Source: DATATJ01 sp963789075 (GTDB taxonomy: Bacteria > Acidobacteriota > Vicinamibacteria > Vicinamibacterales > CAVVIG01). From it: a stretch of 64,000 nt of DNA. Positions 20,829-30,981 of this stretch are shown here, in pieces. Each line of letters starts with the position of its first letter. Positions within the stretch are counted from its first letter, which is position 1. Position numbers and translations under genes: made by a program. Under the pieces are notes generated by a model. That model saw only the letters and a list, made by a program, of their open reading frames with translations, had not been told where the DNA came from and made no database searches. The stretch is from positions 1 through 64,000 of the forward strand of contig CAWBJQ010000007.1 in assembly GCA_963789075.1 (NCBI GenBank), in the 5' to 3' direction.

Positions 20829-21599
20829 TTACTCGTCTTGCACAGGATTGATCAGCTCTCCGACGCCCTCGACGACGACCTTGACGGAGTCTCCAGGCTT
20901 CAGCGACCCGATGCCTTCGGGCGTGCCGGTGGAGATGATGTCGCCCGGCTCGAGCGTCATCACGAACGTCACGAACTCGACCAGCTGCTCGATGGGAAAG
21001 ATCAAGTGCTGCGTGCTCGACGCCTGGCGGCGCTCGCGGTTGACCCATCCCTCGACGCTGCGCGGCTCGCCGTTCAGCCCGGTGGCGATGCACGGCCCGA
21101 TGGGCGCGAACGTATCGAAGCCCTTACAGCGCGTGTACTGCGATTCCTTGTTCTGTAGATCGCGCGCCGTCACGTCGTTCACACAGATGAGCCCGAGAAT
21201 GTAGTCCCACGCCTTCGCGCGCGGTACTCGGTGGGCGCGCGTGCCGATGACGATGCCGAGCTCGGCTTCGTGATCGACGCGGCCGACACCTGGCGGTAGA
21301 CGGATCGGATCGCCCGGCCCAATCACCGCTGTCGACGGTTTGATGAAAATCAGCGGCTCGGCAGGCAGCGGCTTGCCCGTCTCCGCCGCATGATCCTTGT
21401 AGTTGAGCCCCACGCAGACGATCTTCGACGGCATCACCGGCGCCAGCGTGCGCACGCTGCTGAGACCGCCGGGAATCACCGCGCCGGTCGTCCGGCTCTC
21501 GAAAATGTTTCCCGCCGCGCGGCGGAGCTCACCACCGCGCTCGATCGCGTGAAACACCTCGCCGTTCTGTTGCACTCGATAAATACGCTCTCGTTCCAT
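20829..21599 (-). CDS. Fumarylacetoacetate hydrolase family protein
   Basis: A 256-residue FAH-fold enzyme that cleaves or isomerises C-C bonds in keto acids. Members include fumarylpyruvate hydrolase, oxaloacetate decarboxylase and homoprotocatechuate degradation enzymes. Metal-binding carboxylates lie in VGRVDHEAELGIVIGTRAH. The family blocks KIVCVGLNYKDHAAE, GPCIATGLNGEP and GDIISTGTPEGIGSLKPGD are intact. The N-terminal 60 residues form the small beta domain common in the bacterial group. ATG 21599 begins MERERIYRVQ. The pathway is not evident from its neighbours. Confidence 0.88.
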   Translation of the reverse strand: MERERIYRVQQNGEVFHAIERGGELRRAAGNIFESRTTGAVIPGGLSSVRTLAPVMPSKIVCVGLNYKDHAAETGKPLPAEPLIFIKPSTAVIGPGDPIRLPPGVGRVDHEAELGIVIGTRAHRVPRAKAWDYILGLICVNDVTARDLQNKESQYTRCKGFDTFAPIGPCIATGLNGEPRSVEGWVNRERRQASSTQHLIFPIEQLVEFVTFVMTLEPGDIISTGTPEGIGSLKPGDSVKVVVEGVGELINPVQDE

Positions 21600-21685
21600 G
21601 GCGGATATTCTAGTGCGCCGGGCGCCAACTACCTAGAGCGCTCGGGGTGAGCCGTCGAACCGCTCGCTCCTGGTCGTCCCTCGAC

Positions 21686-22956
21686 TCAGCGCGCGGCTTC
21701 TTCGAACCGATTCGACGGCGCGCTCTTGTTCCCCGCCGTGTCCACGGCGACGATGGCGTAGACGTAGCGCACGCCGGCCGGAACGATGTCGTTGAAAATC
21801 GTCGCCTGAATCGGCGCCGGTGTGATCGGCTCTAAAATCTCGCCTGGAGCCTCGCCCCGCAGCACGAGATAGCCGGCCAGATCCTTTTCGCTGTTCGCTT
21901 CCCAAATCAGGCTGATGGCGCCCTCGCTGGCGACGCCGCCCAGCCCTTTCGGCGCGGCAGGCGGAAACGTGTCTTTCGGTGTCACGCACTTCGGTGCCGC
22001 TTCGTCGCTCTCCACACTCAACGGCCCCATGGTCGCAACCGTCCGCACGGCGAAGCATCGCTCGGCGCCGAAGGTCACAGAGGCATCGTGAAACTGCGTC
22101 TCCGCGATCGGCGCCTTGGTGAGGCGCACTTCCGGCGCGGGCGCCTTCGGCACTTCGTACACCTGATACGCCAGCGTCGGCGCCGTGCCGCCGAGCGGAT
22201 AGGACGGCAGCACGCCCTCCCCGACCTCCGCTGGACTCCATGTGAGGGTGATCGTCGTCTCGTCGTATTTGATCGCCGGCTGCGACGGTGGTGACGGGGC
22301 GGGCACGAGCGGCACGTTGACGCGGCGCGACACGGGGCCGCGTTTGCCGCGCGTGTTGACCCCGACCCCGCCGTACGTCCGCGTCAGCACGCGGGGGGCG
22401 GGGCCGAGCAGCGGTCCTTCCGCGTTGACGTCGGCCTTCGGCCGGCGTTTGCCGCCAAGGGCGGCGTCCACCGGAACCAGTGCGGCAGGCGCCAGCTCCT
22501 CCTCGACGCTCGCGCGGGCTCCCTGATCGAGCCCCTGGCCGACCGGCGGCTCTACATCGGCCATGCTCTCGTCCGGATCGGCCGTGTCGTTCGGATCGCG
22601 CGGCGCCTTCACGGCGACCTGGCCCAATTTCGTGCCGCGCTTGATCAGCTGTTCGTCGCTGACGTCACCGGACGTGGTGATGCCGTAGACCTCCACCTGA
22701 TCGACGTTGGCCGGCCGTGTGCTGTCCGTGTTCGTGCTCGGCACGGTCAACTCGACGACGACCTGATCGCCGCGCCGCGTGGCGGCCACGTCGGCAGGCG
22801 CCGCGGGCAAATGCAGCAACGGCGGGAGCGGCGGCCCTTTCTTGCCGCAGCCCGAACAGATGATCACGACGATCAACGCAGAAACCGCAGAAGCCGCGTA
22901 CCCCTTTTCGAAGCGGCCCGACGCGAAAAAGGGGTACGGCCCCTTTTCCAGCCCGA

Positions 22957-22960
<4 letters not shown>
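21686..22960 (-). CDS. Lipoprotein with fibronectin type III-like domains
   Basis: An outer-envelope lipoprotein of unknown role. The lipobox ends IICSGC, and the mature protein begins CGKKGPPLPPL. Two FnIII-like regions follow: one around residues 55-110 and a better one around 240-420 that includes ITLTWSPAEVGEGVLPSYPL and AISLIWEANSEKDLAGYLVL. A Pro/Arg-rich stretch lies between. The GTG at 22960 overlaps the hslU stop by four bases (GTGA). The first 19 residues (LEKGPYPFFASGRFEKGY) are encoded by a 52-base palindromic element also found in uvrA, so the signal peptide has an unusually long and odd n-region. Confidence 0.75.
22898..22949. repeat. 52-base palindromic element, copy A (in the lipoprotein gene)
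   Basis: GTACCCCTTTTCG (22898-22910) pairs with CGAAAAAGGGGTAC (22924-22937), and AAAAGGGG pairs with CCCCTTTT immediately after. The last 23 bases are identical to copy B at 60151-60202, and both copies are the same length. On the minus strand it encodes EKGPYPFFASGRFEKG. Confidence 0.7.
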
Positions 22961-24330
<1,370 letters not shown>

Positions 24331-24360
24331 GACGCTTTTTTCTCTCTTCTTTTCTCTGCG

Positions 24361-24888
24361 CTACAACTCTTCGACGACGATTGTACCGTTGGTGTAGATG
24401 CAGATCTCGCCGGCGATCAACATCGATTTTTCGGCGATGGCCCGCGCATCGAGCTCCGTGTTGGCGACAAGCGCCTTGGCGGCCGCCAGCGCGTAGGGCC
24501 CCCCCGATCCAATCGCGACGACGCCATCGTCAGGCTCGATGAGATCGCCGGTGCCGGACAGCAGGAACGTCGACGTCTTGTCGAGCACGATCAGCATCGC
24601 TTCGAGGCGGCGCAGGAAGCGGTCCGTTCGCCAGTCTTTGGCGAGCTCGACGGCCGACCGCTCGAGATTGCCGCGGTACTGCTCCAGCTTCGTTTCGAAC
24701 CGGGCGAACAGGGCGAACGAGTCGGCGGCGGAACCGGCAAACCCCGCCAGGATCCGATCGTTATAGAGGCGGCGAATCTTCCGCGCGTTCTGCTTGACGA
24801 CCGTCTGGCCGAGGGTGACCTGACCATCGCCGGCCAGCACCGCACGGTCGCGATGCCGGACGGCAAGGATCGTAGTGGCGTGAAACAT
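24361..24888 (-). CDS. hslV: ATP-dependent protease catalytic subunit HslV
   Basis: The threonine peptidase dodecamer of HslUV. The N-terminus reads MFHATTILAVRH: the catalytic Thr follows a four-residue propeptide, as in many non-enterobacterial HslV. The blocks GDGQVTLGQTVVKQNARKI, GFAGSAADSFALFARFE and AIGSGGPYALAAAKAL are intact, with length about 175. ATG 24888 is chosen over upstream in-frame starts (24912, 24966) because a consensus promoter at 24899-24927 would begin the transcript about four bases before it. There is no Shine-Dalgarno site, consistent with a leaderless message. Confidence 0.94.
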   Translation of the reverse strand: MFHATTILAVRHRDRAVLAGDGQVTLGQTVVKQNARKIRRLYNDRILAGFAGSAADSFALFARFETKLEQYRGNLERSAVELAKDWRTDRFLRRLEAMLIVLDKTSTFLLSGTGDLIEPDDGVVAIGSGGPYALAAAKALVANTELDARAIAEKSMLIAGEICIYTNGTIVVEEL

Positions 24889-24898
24889 GGATTTTCTG

Positions 24899-24927
24899 AC
24901 TGTATCGGCCATGGATCTGGGTGTCAA
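24899..24927 (-). promoter_or_regulatory. Consensus promoter of hslVU
   Basis: On the minus strand TTGACA (24927-24922), a 17-base spacer and TACAGT (24904-24899). The expected start of transcription (about 24892) is only about four bases from the hslV ATG at 24888. Confidence 0.65.
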
Positions 24928-25073
24928 GAAAACGGGACGCGCTGGACTCGCACGGGGACGGTGCATCTAGTTAAAGACGTGCGTTCGACTGGATTTGGGC
25001 GGATACTAAGTCAATCTTTACGGCGCGGGATGGCAGTCGAGTTGCTGTTAAAGGCACGTAAGGGAGACCGGTC

Positions 25074-26002
25074 ATGAAACGCATAATGCCGACCTGGACG
25101 TACCTCGTGATGGCGCTGACCGTGCCAGCGTGGCTCCTGGCCGTTCCGGCGGCAGCTCAAGGGTCTCACGCAGGTGGTGGAGGTGGCGGGCACGCAGCAT
25201 CGAGCTCGGGCGGTGGCGGCGGTGGGCATGCCTCCGGCGGTGGCGGCGGCGGGCACGCGTCCGGGGCGGTGGCGGTGCGTCGCGCGGCGGCGGTGGTGGT
25301 GGCGGACGCAGCAGCGGTGTCGCCGTATCGCGCGGCGGTTCGGGCGCGCGATCGGGCGGTAGTTACGGCAGTTCGCGCGGCGGGGTCGAGCGTGGACCCG
25401 GTGTCACCACGAGCGGCGCGGCAAACGCCGGCAGCCGCACGGGCAATCGAGCCGTCACGCGCGGATCCGGAGGCTCCACGGGCGGTTCCGTGCCGCAGTT
25501 CGCCAGGCCTCGAGATGGGCGGCCGACGATCGGCCACGCCGTGCCCCGAACGGGCGGCGTGCCGGGAAGCGGCGGCGCCATCGTCGTTCCCGGCTACTAC
25601 GGCGGCTATTTTCCGTGGGGATTCGCGGGTCTCGGATTCGCGGGCTACTACGGCGGTTACTACGGCGGCGGCTACTACGACCCGTATGGGCTCGGCGGCT
25701 GGGGCGATCCGTATGACGGCGGCTACGGCGACGAACCCGGCGGGTACACGCAGTATCCGGAACGCGCCGATGAAGGCGCCCTGCGCCTGAAACTGAAGCC
25801 GCGCGGCGCGGCGGTTTACGTCGACGGATCCTATGCGGGCGTCGTCGACGATTTCGACGGCGTCTTCCAGAAGCTGCACCTCGACGCCGGTCCGCATCGC
25901 GTCGAGGTCCGCATGGCTGGCTTCGAGACACTGGCGTTCGACGTGCGCATCGAGTCGAATCACACGACGACGTATCACGGCGAGCTCACGAAGACGCCAT
26001 AA
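25074..26002 (+). CDS. Secreted Gly-rich protein with C-terminal PEGA domain (one frameshift)
   Basis: An exported protein of about 308 residues. A signal peptide (residues 1-28, ending VPAAAQG) is followed by a His/Gly/Ser-rich low-complexity region, a Tyr/Gly-rich stretch (FAGYYGGYYGGGYYDPYG) and a C-terminal PEGA domain (about the last 75 residues) with LKLKPRGAAVYVDGSYAGVV and HRVEVRMAGFETLAFDVRI. PEGA domains usually bind or decorate the cell surface. An extra G in the run near 25263 shifts the frame; both sides otherwise fit. ATG 25074 follows GGGAGACC. The gene is divergent from hslV. Confidence 0.78.
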
Positions 26003-26003
26003 C

Positions 26004-26066
26004 CATTGCGAATTGCTGATTGCAAATTGCTGATTTGAATTGGCAGTTTGCAATTAGCATTCAGCA
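26004..26066. repeat. ATTGCTGATTGC-family hairpin
   Basis: Left units ATTGCGA, ATTGCTG, ATTGCAA and ATTGCTG face right units GGCAGT, TTGCAAT and CAGCAAT. It fills the gap between two rightward genes and ends on the next ATG. Related in style to 7651-7711. Confidence 0.6.
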
Positions 26067-26465
26067 ATGAGCGCGATCCGTATCATTGCGGCCGTCTCGG
26101 GAGTCTACGACGCGCTGGTCGGCGTCGCGATGCTCGCGGGACGGCCGATGCTGGCCCGCCTCTTCAACGTCCCTCTGCCTGAACCGCCGATTCACGCTGA
26201 ATTGAACGGCGTCTTTCTGCTCGCTGTTGCCGCCGGCTATCTGATTCCGTATCGCGAACCGCAATCCTCCGGCGGCCGCTCGTATCTCTGGGTGATGGGA
26301 CCGCTGCTGAAAGGCGGCGGCGCGCTGGCGTTCGTGCTCGATTACCTCGTGCGGCACTCGCCGCCTTCGTACCTGCTCTTCGCCTGCAGCGACGGCGCGT
26401 TGGCCCTCATCACGTTGGCGATCTTGTTGGCGGTCCCCGCCTCATCGCCGGGACACACACAATAA
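26067..26465 (+). CDS. Small four-helix membrane protein of unknown function
   Basis: 132 residues with hydrophobic segments at about 5-25, 45-62, 72-90 and 105-125, so an inner-membrane protein with probably four spans. The positively charged termini and the loop with PYREPQSSGGRS are the only polar parts. I do not recognise the family, although small integral proteins of this shape are common in Acidobacteriota. The start ATG 26067 lies directly against the upstream repeat with no clear ribosome site. A short CACAGAGG-type repeat follows the stop. Confidence 0.6.
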   Translation: MSAIRIIAAVSGVYDALVGVAMLAGRPMLARLFNVPLPEPPIHAELNGVFLLAVAAGYLIPYREPQSSGGRSYLWVMGPLLKGGGALAFVLDYLVRHSPPSYLLFACSDGALALITLAILLAVPASSPGHTQ

Positions 26466-26470
26466 TTTCT

Positions 26471-26499
26471 GCCACAGAGGCACAGCGGCACGGAGAAAT
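26471..26499. repeat. CACAGAGGCACAG direct-repeat array (single arm)
   Basis: Units CCACAGAGG, CACAGCGG and CACGGAGA in direct order without an opposing arm, in the gap between convergent genes (26465 and 26554). Confidence 0.5.
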
Positions 26500-26553
26500 G
26501 CCGCGCCCGAAACCCGTCGCCGGACGATGACGCCGGTGCGCGCACGCTCGCCT

Positions 26554-27936
26554 TCAGATCTTGGAACGCGTCAACCACCAATAGACCGGCATGCCTGACG
26601 CGATGATCGCGAGGCCTGCTATCGAGGGTCCGGGGCTGCGCCAGACCTCGTTCGCGATCATCAGCGCGCTGGCGGCGACGAAGATCGCCGGCGCCCACGG
26701 ATAGCCCCAGGCGCGGAACGGACGCGCGGCATCAGGCACACGGCGGCGCAGGACGAACACCGCGCTCACCGCGACGCCGGAAAACAGCACGAGCGCGAAC
26801 CCCGTGTAGCTGACCAGCTGCGCGAGCGTGCCCGAAAGCACCAGCACACCGCTCCAGACCGATTGCGCGACGACTGCGGCAACCGGCACGCGGAACCGCG
26901 GGTGCACACGCGCAGCCGCGGCCGGGAACAGACCGTCGCGCGCCATCGCGAAATACACACGCGGGCCCGCGATGATCATCGCGCTGACGCTCGCCGCAAT
27001 GCTGACGATGGTGAACGCGGCGAGCAAGTCGCCGGCGACAAATCCGAAGAGCCGCTCGGCGACGGTGTCTATCAACCGCGCGCCCTGCACACCGCCCAGC
27101 TCCGCCGCCGGCAGCGCGTGGAGATAGAGCGCGTTGAGCCCGAGATAGATCGTCACCACCCCCAGCGTGCCGAGGCCGAGCGCGAGCGGCACGTTGCGTT
27201 CAGGCGATCGCACTTCTTCAGCCACGTACACAGCGGCATTCCATCCCGAATAGGTGAACATCACCGGGATGAACGCCATCAGGAGGCCGGGCAGGCGAAT
27301 GCCTCCGGTCACGGCCAGCGGCGCGGCGTGCCCGTGGCCGATCGCGAAGCCGATGGCGATGAACGCGATCAGGGCGGCTACCTTCGCGCCGCCCAGAGCA
27401 TTCTGCACGAGCCGTCCGGGACCGAGCCCGCGCACGTGCACACACGTCAACGCCGCGATCGCCAGGAGCGCGACAAGCGTGCGCCGCGACACGATCAGCG
27501 GAATCCCCGGCAGCGGAAGCGTGATGATCGGCGTGTCGTCGGCGGCGCCTGGCACGAAGCGCCCCGTGTAATCGGCGAGCGCCATCGCGCTCGCCGCAAT
27601 CGCACCGGAAAAGCCGGCGACAAAGGAGGTCCAGCCGGTCAGAAACGCCGCGAGCGGACCGTACGCCTCGCGCAAGTACACGTACTCGCCGCCGGCGCGC
27701 GGCCGCAGCGCCGCCAGCTCCGCGTAGGCCATCGCGCCCATGAACGCCAGCGCACCGCCGGCCGCCCACACGAGGAGCAGCGCGCGCCCATCCGGCACGA
27801 GCTGCGCGACGAGCACCGGCACGAAGAAAATGCCGCCGCCGATGACGTTGGAGACCACGATCGCCGCAGCGTCGAGCGGGCCGAGGCGGCGAGCGAGCGT
27901 CGCAGCGGGGATGACGGCGGGCGGGGATGCGCTCAT
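26554..27936 (-). CDS. APC-superfamily amino acid permease
   Basis: A 460-residue permease with about 12 membrane spans. The unwound first helix carries VSNVIGGGIFFVPV, the substrate and cation site of the family. YAELAALRPRAGGEYVYLREAYGPLAAF is the family's consensus region (split here: YAELAALRPRAGGEYVYL, then REAYGPLAAF), and helix 8 has the usual block GPRVYFAMARDGLFP. The substrate is presumably an amino acid or a relative, exchanged or carried with protons; it cannot be specified. The start ATG 27936 is isolated from neighbours. A second APC permease lies at the right edge of the window. Confidence 0.86.
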   Translation of the reverse strand: MSASPPAVIPAATLARRLGPLDAAAIVVSNVIGGGIFFVPVLVAQLVPDGRALLLVWAAGGALAFMGAMAYAELAALRPRAGGEYVYLREAYGPLAAFLTGWTSFVAGFSGAIAASAMALADYTGRFVPGAADDTPIITLPLPGIPLIVSRRTLVALLAIAALTCVHVRGLGPGRLVQNALGGAKVAALIAFIAIGFAIGHGHAAPLAVTGGIRLPGLLMAFIPVMFTYSGWNAAVYVAEEVRSPERNVPLALGLGTLGVVTIYLGLNALYLHALPAAELGGVQGARLIDTVAERLFGFVAGDLLAAFTIVSIAASVSAMIIAGPRVYFAMARDGLFPAAAARVHPRFRVPVAAVVAQSVWSGVLVLSGTLAQLVSYTGFALVLFSGVAVSAVFVLRRRVPDAARPFRAWGYPWAPAIFVAASALMIANEVWRSPGPSIAGLAIIASGMPVYWWLTRSKI

Positions 27937-27991
27937 GACGTCATCCCCTTCAGTCGATCATGCCGTCACACGGCTGCGCGAAGTCGAGACA

Positions 27992-28477
27992 TTAGCGGGT
28001 GATCAGCTGTCGGGTGATGGGAAACTCGCCGACCTTCGTCCACTGCGCCGATCCGTATTTGACGAGCAGCGTGACCGTCGCGTCGACGAACTGCGTGTTG
28101 TGCAGCATGGTCTCGCGCGGATCGGTGCCTTTGTAGCCCAGTTGAGACTTGAGGGTGAGCGCCGGCGTGGTGGCGCCAGGCGCCAAGCCTTCGGAGCCGG
28201 CCGCCGTCAGAAACCCGGTGCCCCATTCGGCCGTTGGCTCGCTGATCCGGTGGAAAACGGCGTTCACCTGGAGAGTCCGCAGGGTCTGATCCGACACGTT
28301 TTTCAGCGTGAACGCGATCGAGGGAACGAGCTTGTTCTGGCCGTCCACGACGCCGGCGTCGAACCAGCCGGTGGAGGTGCTCTGGACCAGAAGGCCCTTG
28401 GTGAGGTCAATCGGCTTGCCGCACGCAGAGGCGGCCGCGACGGCGAGGACGAACAGCAGGCGGGCACACGCGCGCAT
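27992..28477 (-). CDS. Small lipoprotein of unknown function
   Basis: 161 residues. Signal peptide with lipobox SACG around residues 16-19, then a single beta-rich domain. VPSIAFTLKNVSDQTLRTLQV looks like a strand-turn-strand of an immunoglobulin-like fold (compare FxxKN/Sxx in extracellular interaction domains). No catalytic motif is seen. It directly follows the gene at 28487 on the same strand (9-base gap), which suggests one transcript with the sigma/anti-sigma genes. Confidence 0.65.
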   Translation of the reverse strand: MRACARLLFVLAVAAASACGKPIDLTKGLLVQSTSTGWFDAGVVDGQNKLVPSIAFTLKNVSDQTLRTLQVNAVFHRISEPTAEWGTGFLTAAGSEGLAPGATTPALTLKSQLGYKGTDPRETMLHNTQFVDATVTLLVKYGSAQWTKVGEFPITRQLITR

Positions 28478-28486
28478 CCGCGTATT

Positions 28487-29326
28487 CTAGAACACCCGCA
28501 CCTCAATGCGCTTCAGCGCCTCCTCTTTCGTGATCTGGCCCGACCGGAACGCCTTCAGCGTGGCGCCGCTCACGCGAATCAGGATGGTGTGGCTGTCGTT
28601 GTCGGCCGCCGCCAGCTGCGGCGACTCCTGAATCCCGCGCTCGGCGATGGTCAGCCATTCGTCGGGGCCGATGGACAGCGCTCCGCTGTGTTCGAGCATC
28701 ACGTCGATGACGGCGTCGTTCACTTCCTTGTGATACGCCTCCTGCGGATCGGTCAAGACGGGATCCGGCGCCGTCCTGGTCTCCGACGCGGCCGGGATGG
28801 AGGCCACCGAGCCCGTCGCGGTGCGCGCACCCGTGGAAACGTCCGCTATCCGCGGCAGCGCGGCGTCGGGCGTCACCTGGAGCTCGACGCGCTTGAACGC
28901 CTGTTGAAGGTTCGGATCGTTGGCCGAATCCACGTAGGCTTTCAGTGCCTTCAAGGCGCTGTCGAGCCCGAGGTCGTTCTGGTCGAGCGTGCGCAGGCTC
29001 CAGAGCAGCGAGGGATCCAGCGTGCCGGCAACGGGCGGCACTTCGACGTCGAAGAACAAGCCGTAGCCCTCGAGGCGGAAGCCGCGCACGCGCGCGTTCT
29101 CCGACAGTAACAGTTGCGCCGGCAACGCCGCTTGCAGCCGATCGCGCATGATCGTCGCGCCGTGCTCGACGGCGCTCTCGATGATGCGCTCCATGACGCC
29201 GACCTGATAGCGCGACTGCTTCTGATCGGCCACCGCTCGCGCCACCGTCATCGTCTGCGCGGCGGCGGGCGCCGCCACCGCCCCGCACAGCAGACCCGCC
29301 ACAATCGCCGATGCTGTCCCTTTCAC
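28487..29326 (-). CDS. Exported protein of unknown function downstream of an anti-sigma gene
   Basis: 279 residues from GTG 29326, which is preceded by AGGAGG. A signal peptide (residues 1-23, ending APAAAQ) leads into a mainly helical protein. The block RIIESAVEHGATIMRDRLQA and the C-terminal HTILIRVSGATLKAFRSGQI, KEEALKRIEVRVF suggest a periplasmic or surface role. No known domain is recognised. The stop is separated from the downstream lipoprotein gene by nine bases, and the start lies eight bases after the anti-sigma stop. The order sigma, anti-sigma, this gene suggests it is a target or part of the regulon. The sequence is unbroken. Confidence 0.75.
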   Translation of the reverse strand: MKGTASAIVAGLLCGAVAAPAAAQTMTVARAVADQKQSRYQVGVMERIIESAVEHGATIMRDRLQAALPAQLLLSENARVRGFRLEGYGLFFDVEVPPVAGTLDPSLLWSLRTLDQNDLGLDSALKALKAYVDSANDPNLQQAFKRVELQVTPDAALPRIADVSTGARTATGSVASIPAASETRTAPDPVLTDPQEAYHKEVNDAVIDVMLEHSGALSIGPDEWLTIAERGIQESPQLAAADNDSHTILIRVSGATLKAFRSGQITKEEALKRIEVRVF

Positions 29327-29334
29327 ACCGCCTC

Positions 29335-30184
29335 CTACTTCTGCGCCGACACGCGCACGAGATAATTCAACAGCTGCCGCTGCTTCAGCACCTCGACGCC
29401 GGTATTGCTTTGAATCTGTCCGAGACTCTGATCGATCTTGCGGAGATCCGCCTGACGCTGCGCGTTGACGCCGCGCGCCATCTCGCCGACGCGCAGCGCC
29501 AGCTCGCGGTTCTGTCGTCGCTCGCTCTCGTCCACGAGCGCGCGCATCCGCTTGAGCAGCTCGCGCTTCAGACAACGACGGCTGCGTCGCGCGTGTGAGC
29601 ATCAGGCCGGCCGGCGCCGGCGCGCCCGCCGATTGGAATTCCGTCCGAAGCTGGCGCTCGAGCGCGGTGAGATCGGCCTGCCAGGGAGTCGCACCGGCGG
29701 GACTCACACCCTGCCCAGCACCGGTGTTGACGCCTTCCGCGACCGATGCCGGAGCCACGGAGCTCGTCTGCGTCGCCGCAGGCTTCAGCCAGCCGGTGTG
29801 AATCGACAGCCCCTGGTGGTCGTAGCGGATGTCGAGATTCGCGAGGCCGGCGCCCACGCCAAGGCACAACAGCGCCGCCGCCACCTGCGCCCAGGCGGGA
29901 ATCTCGCGCCAGGACCGGCGGCTGAGGCCGACGACTGACGACTGGGGACTGACTGACGACTGTGGACTGGTGACTGATGACTGGTGACTGAAGACTGCCG
30001 GCGGTTCCCACGTGCTCAACTGCCGGCGAACGCCGGATAGCTGCTCGACCTCCAATCGGCATCGCGCGCAGAGCACCAGATGCGTGTCGAAAGCCGATCG
30101 CGCTGCCTCGTGCAGATCGTCGTACAAATACGAGATCAGTGCTTCGTCCCGGTTGGGATATCCACAAAGCGTTTCTGCTGTCAT
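29335..30184 (-). CDS. Zinc-finger anti-sigma factor, membrane-anchored (one frameshift)
   Basis: A likely anti-sigma factor for the ECF sigma encoded just upstream. The ZAS motif HxxxCxxC is present in THLVLCARCRLEVEQL (residues about 35-50). A hydrophobic helix (AWAQVAAALLCLGVGAGL) follows, then a periplasmic domain with coiled-coil character (DESERRQNRELALRVGEMAR). An indel near 29570 separates the final 70 residues. Residues 66-85 (HQSSVTSPQSSVSPQSSV) are encoded by an intergenic-type tandem array, so the linker between zinc finger and membrane helix is repeat-derived. The start ATG 30184 lies seven bases after the sigma stop. Confidence 0.72.
29930..29998. repeat. GACTGGTGACT-family array inside a coding sequence
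   Basis: Nine or more degenerate units (GACTGACGACTGGGGACT, GACTGTG, GACTGGT, GACTGAT, GACTGGT, GACTGAA) in direct orientation. It lies within the anti-sigma gene and encodes its Ser/Gln-rich linker. Confidence 0.65.
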
Positions 30185-30191
30185 GGTCGTC

Positions 30192-30777
30192 CTATCGATG
30201 CCCGAACGGGGTTGTGGCGCCCGCGCGCGCCAGCTCCCGCCGAAGCACCGTCAATCCCTGATATAGCCGCGTCTTCACCGTGCTCAATGGACAACCCACC
30301 AAGTCGGCGATCTCTTGAAACGTGAGGCCGTGATATTCCTTCAGCACGATCGCGGTCCGCTGATCCTCGGGCAGCAGCGCCATCGCCCGCTCGACGATCG
30401 CGCGTCATGTCTTTGCGGGCGACGAGGTCTTCAATCGCTTCAGACGGCTCGGTGGCCGCAGCCAGATCCATGAGATCGACATCCTCCGGCGGCTGGACCA
30501 CAGGCGTCCGTCGCTCCCGGCGCACCCAATCGCGGCACAGGTTCAACGCGATGCGATAGAGCCACGACGAGAACTTCGCCTGCCCGCGAAACCCAGGCAG
30601 TGCACGAAACGCGCGGAGAAAGGTCTCCTGGCACACGTCTCGCGCATCCTCTTCGCGGCCGATTGTTCGGTACGCGAGGGCATAAATGGGACGTTCCCAT
30701 CGCAGAATGAGCTCGTTAAAGCTCTCGTTGTCGCCGCTGATGGATCTCGCGACGAGCTCTTCGTCCGTCCACGTCAT
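30192..30777 (-). CDS. ECF RNA polymerase sigma factor (one frameshift)
   Basis: An extracytoplasmic-function sigma factor of about 195 residues. Region 2 shows DNESFNELILRWERPIYALAYR (split as NESFNELILRWERPIYALAY), DARDVCQETFLRAFRALPGF and FSSWLYRIALNLCRDWVRRE. Region 4 shows ALLPEDQRTAIVLKEYHG, FQEIADLVGCPLSTVKTRL. The frame breaks near 30405, where adding one GC dinucleotide within ACGCGCGAT restores it. The anti-sigma gene follows after seven bases. A TATAAT on the minus strand at 30865-30860 could be the -10 of its promoter, but the -35 match is poor. Confidence 0.84.
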
Positions 30778-30907
30778 GCGGAGCGCGGATGGCCCTCTCT
30801 TCTCAGGATGTTAAGACGGTGCAATGGCCCGTACAGTCGGCCACAGTAAACACTTTGAAATTATACATTTACGGCCTCCTGCTGAGCGGGACATCGGACA
30901 GCGCGAC

Positions 30908-30936
30908 AGTTGGCGCCCCTCCATCGATCGCGTACA
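30908..30936 (+). promoter_or_regulatory. Promoter of the GAF/PAS histidine kinase gene
   Basis: TTGGCG (30908-30913), a 17-base spacer, and TACAAT (30931-30936). The predicted transcript would begin near 30943, downstream of the first in-frame start codons, which argues that the kinase starts later than the longest open frame. Confidence 0.5.
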
Positions 30937-30981
30937 ATCGCCGCCGGCGAGCCCTCCCTCTGGGGCGACCGACGAACAGCG

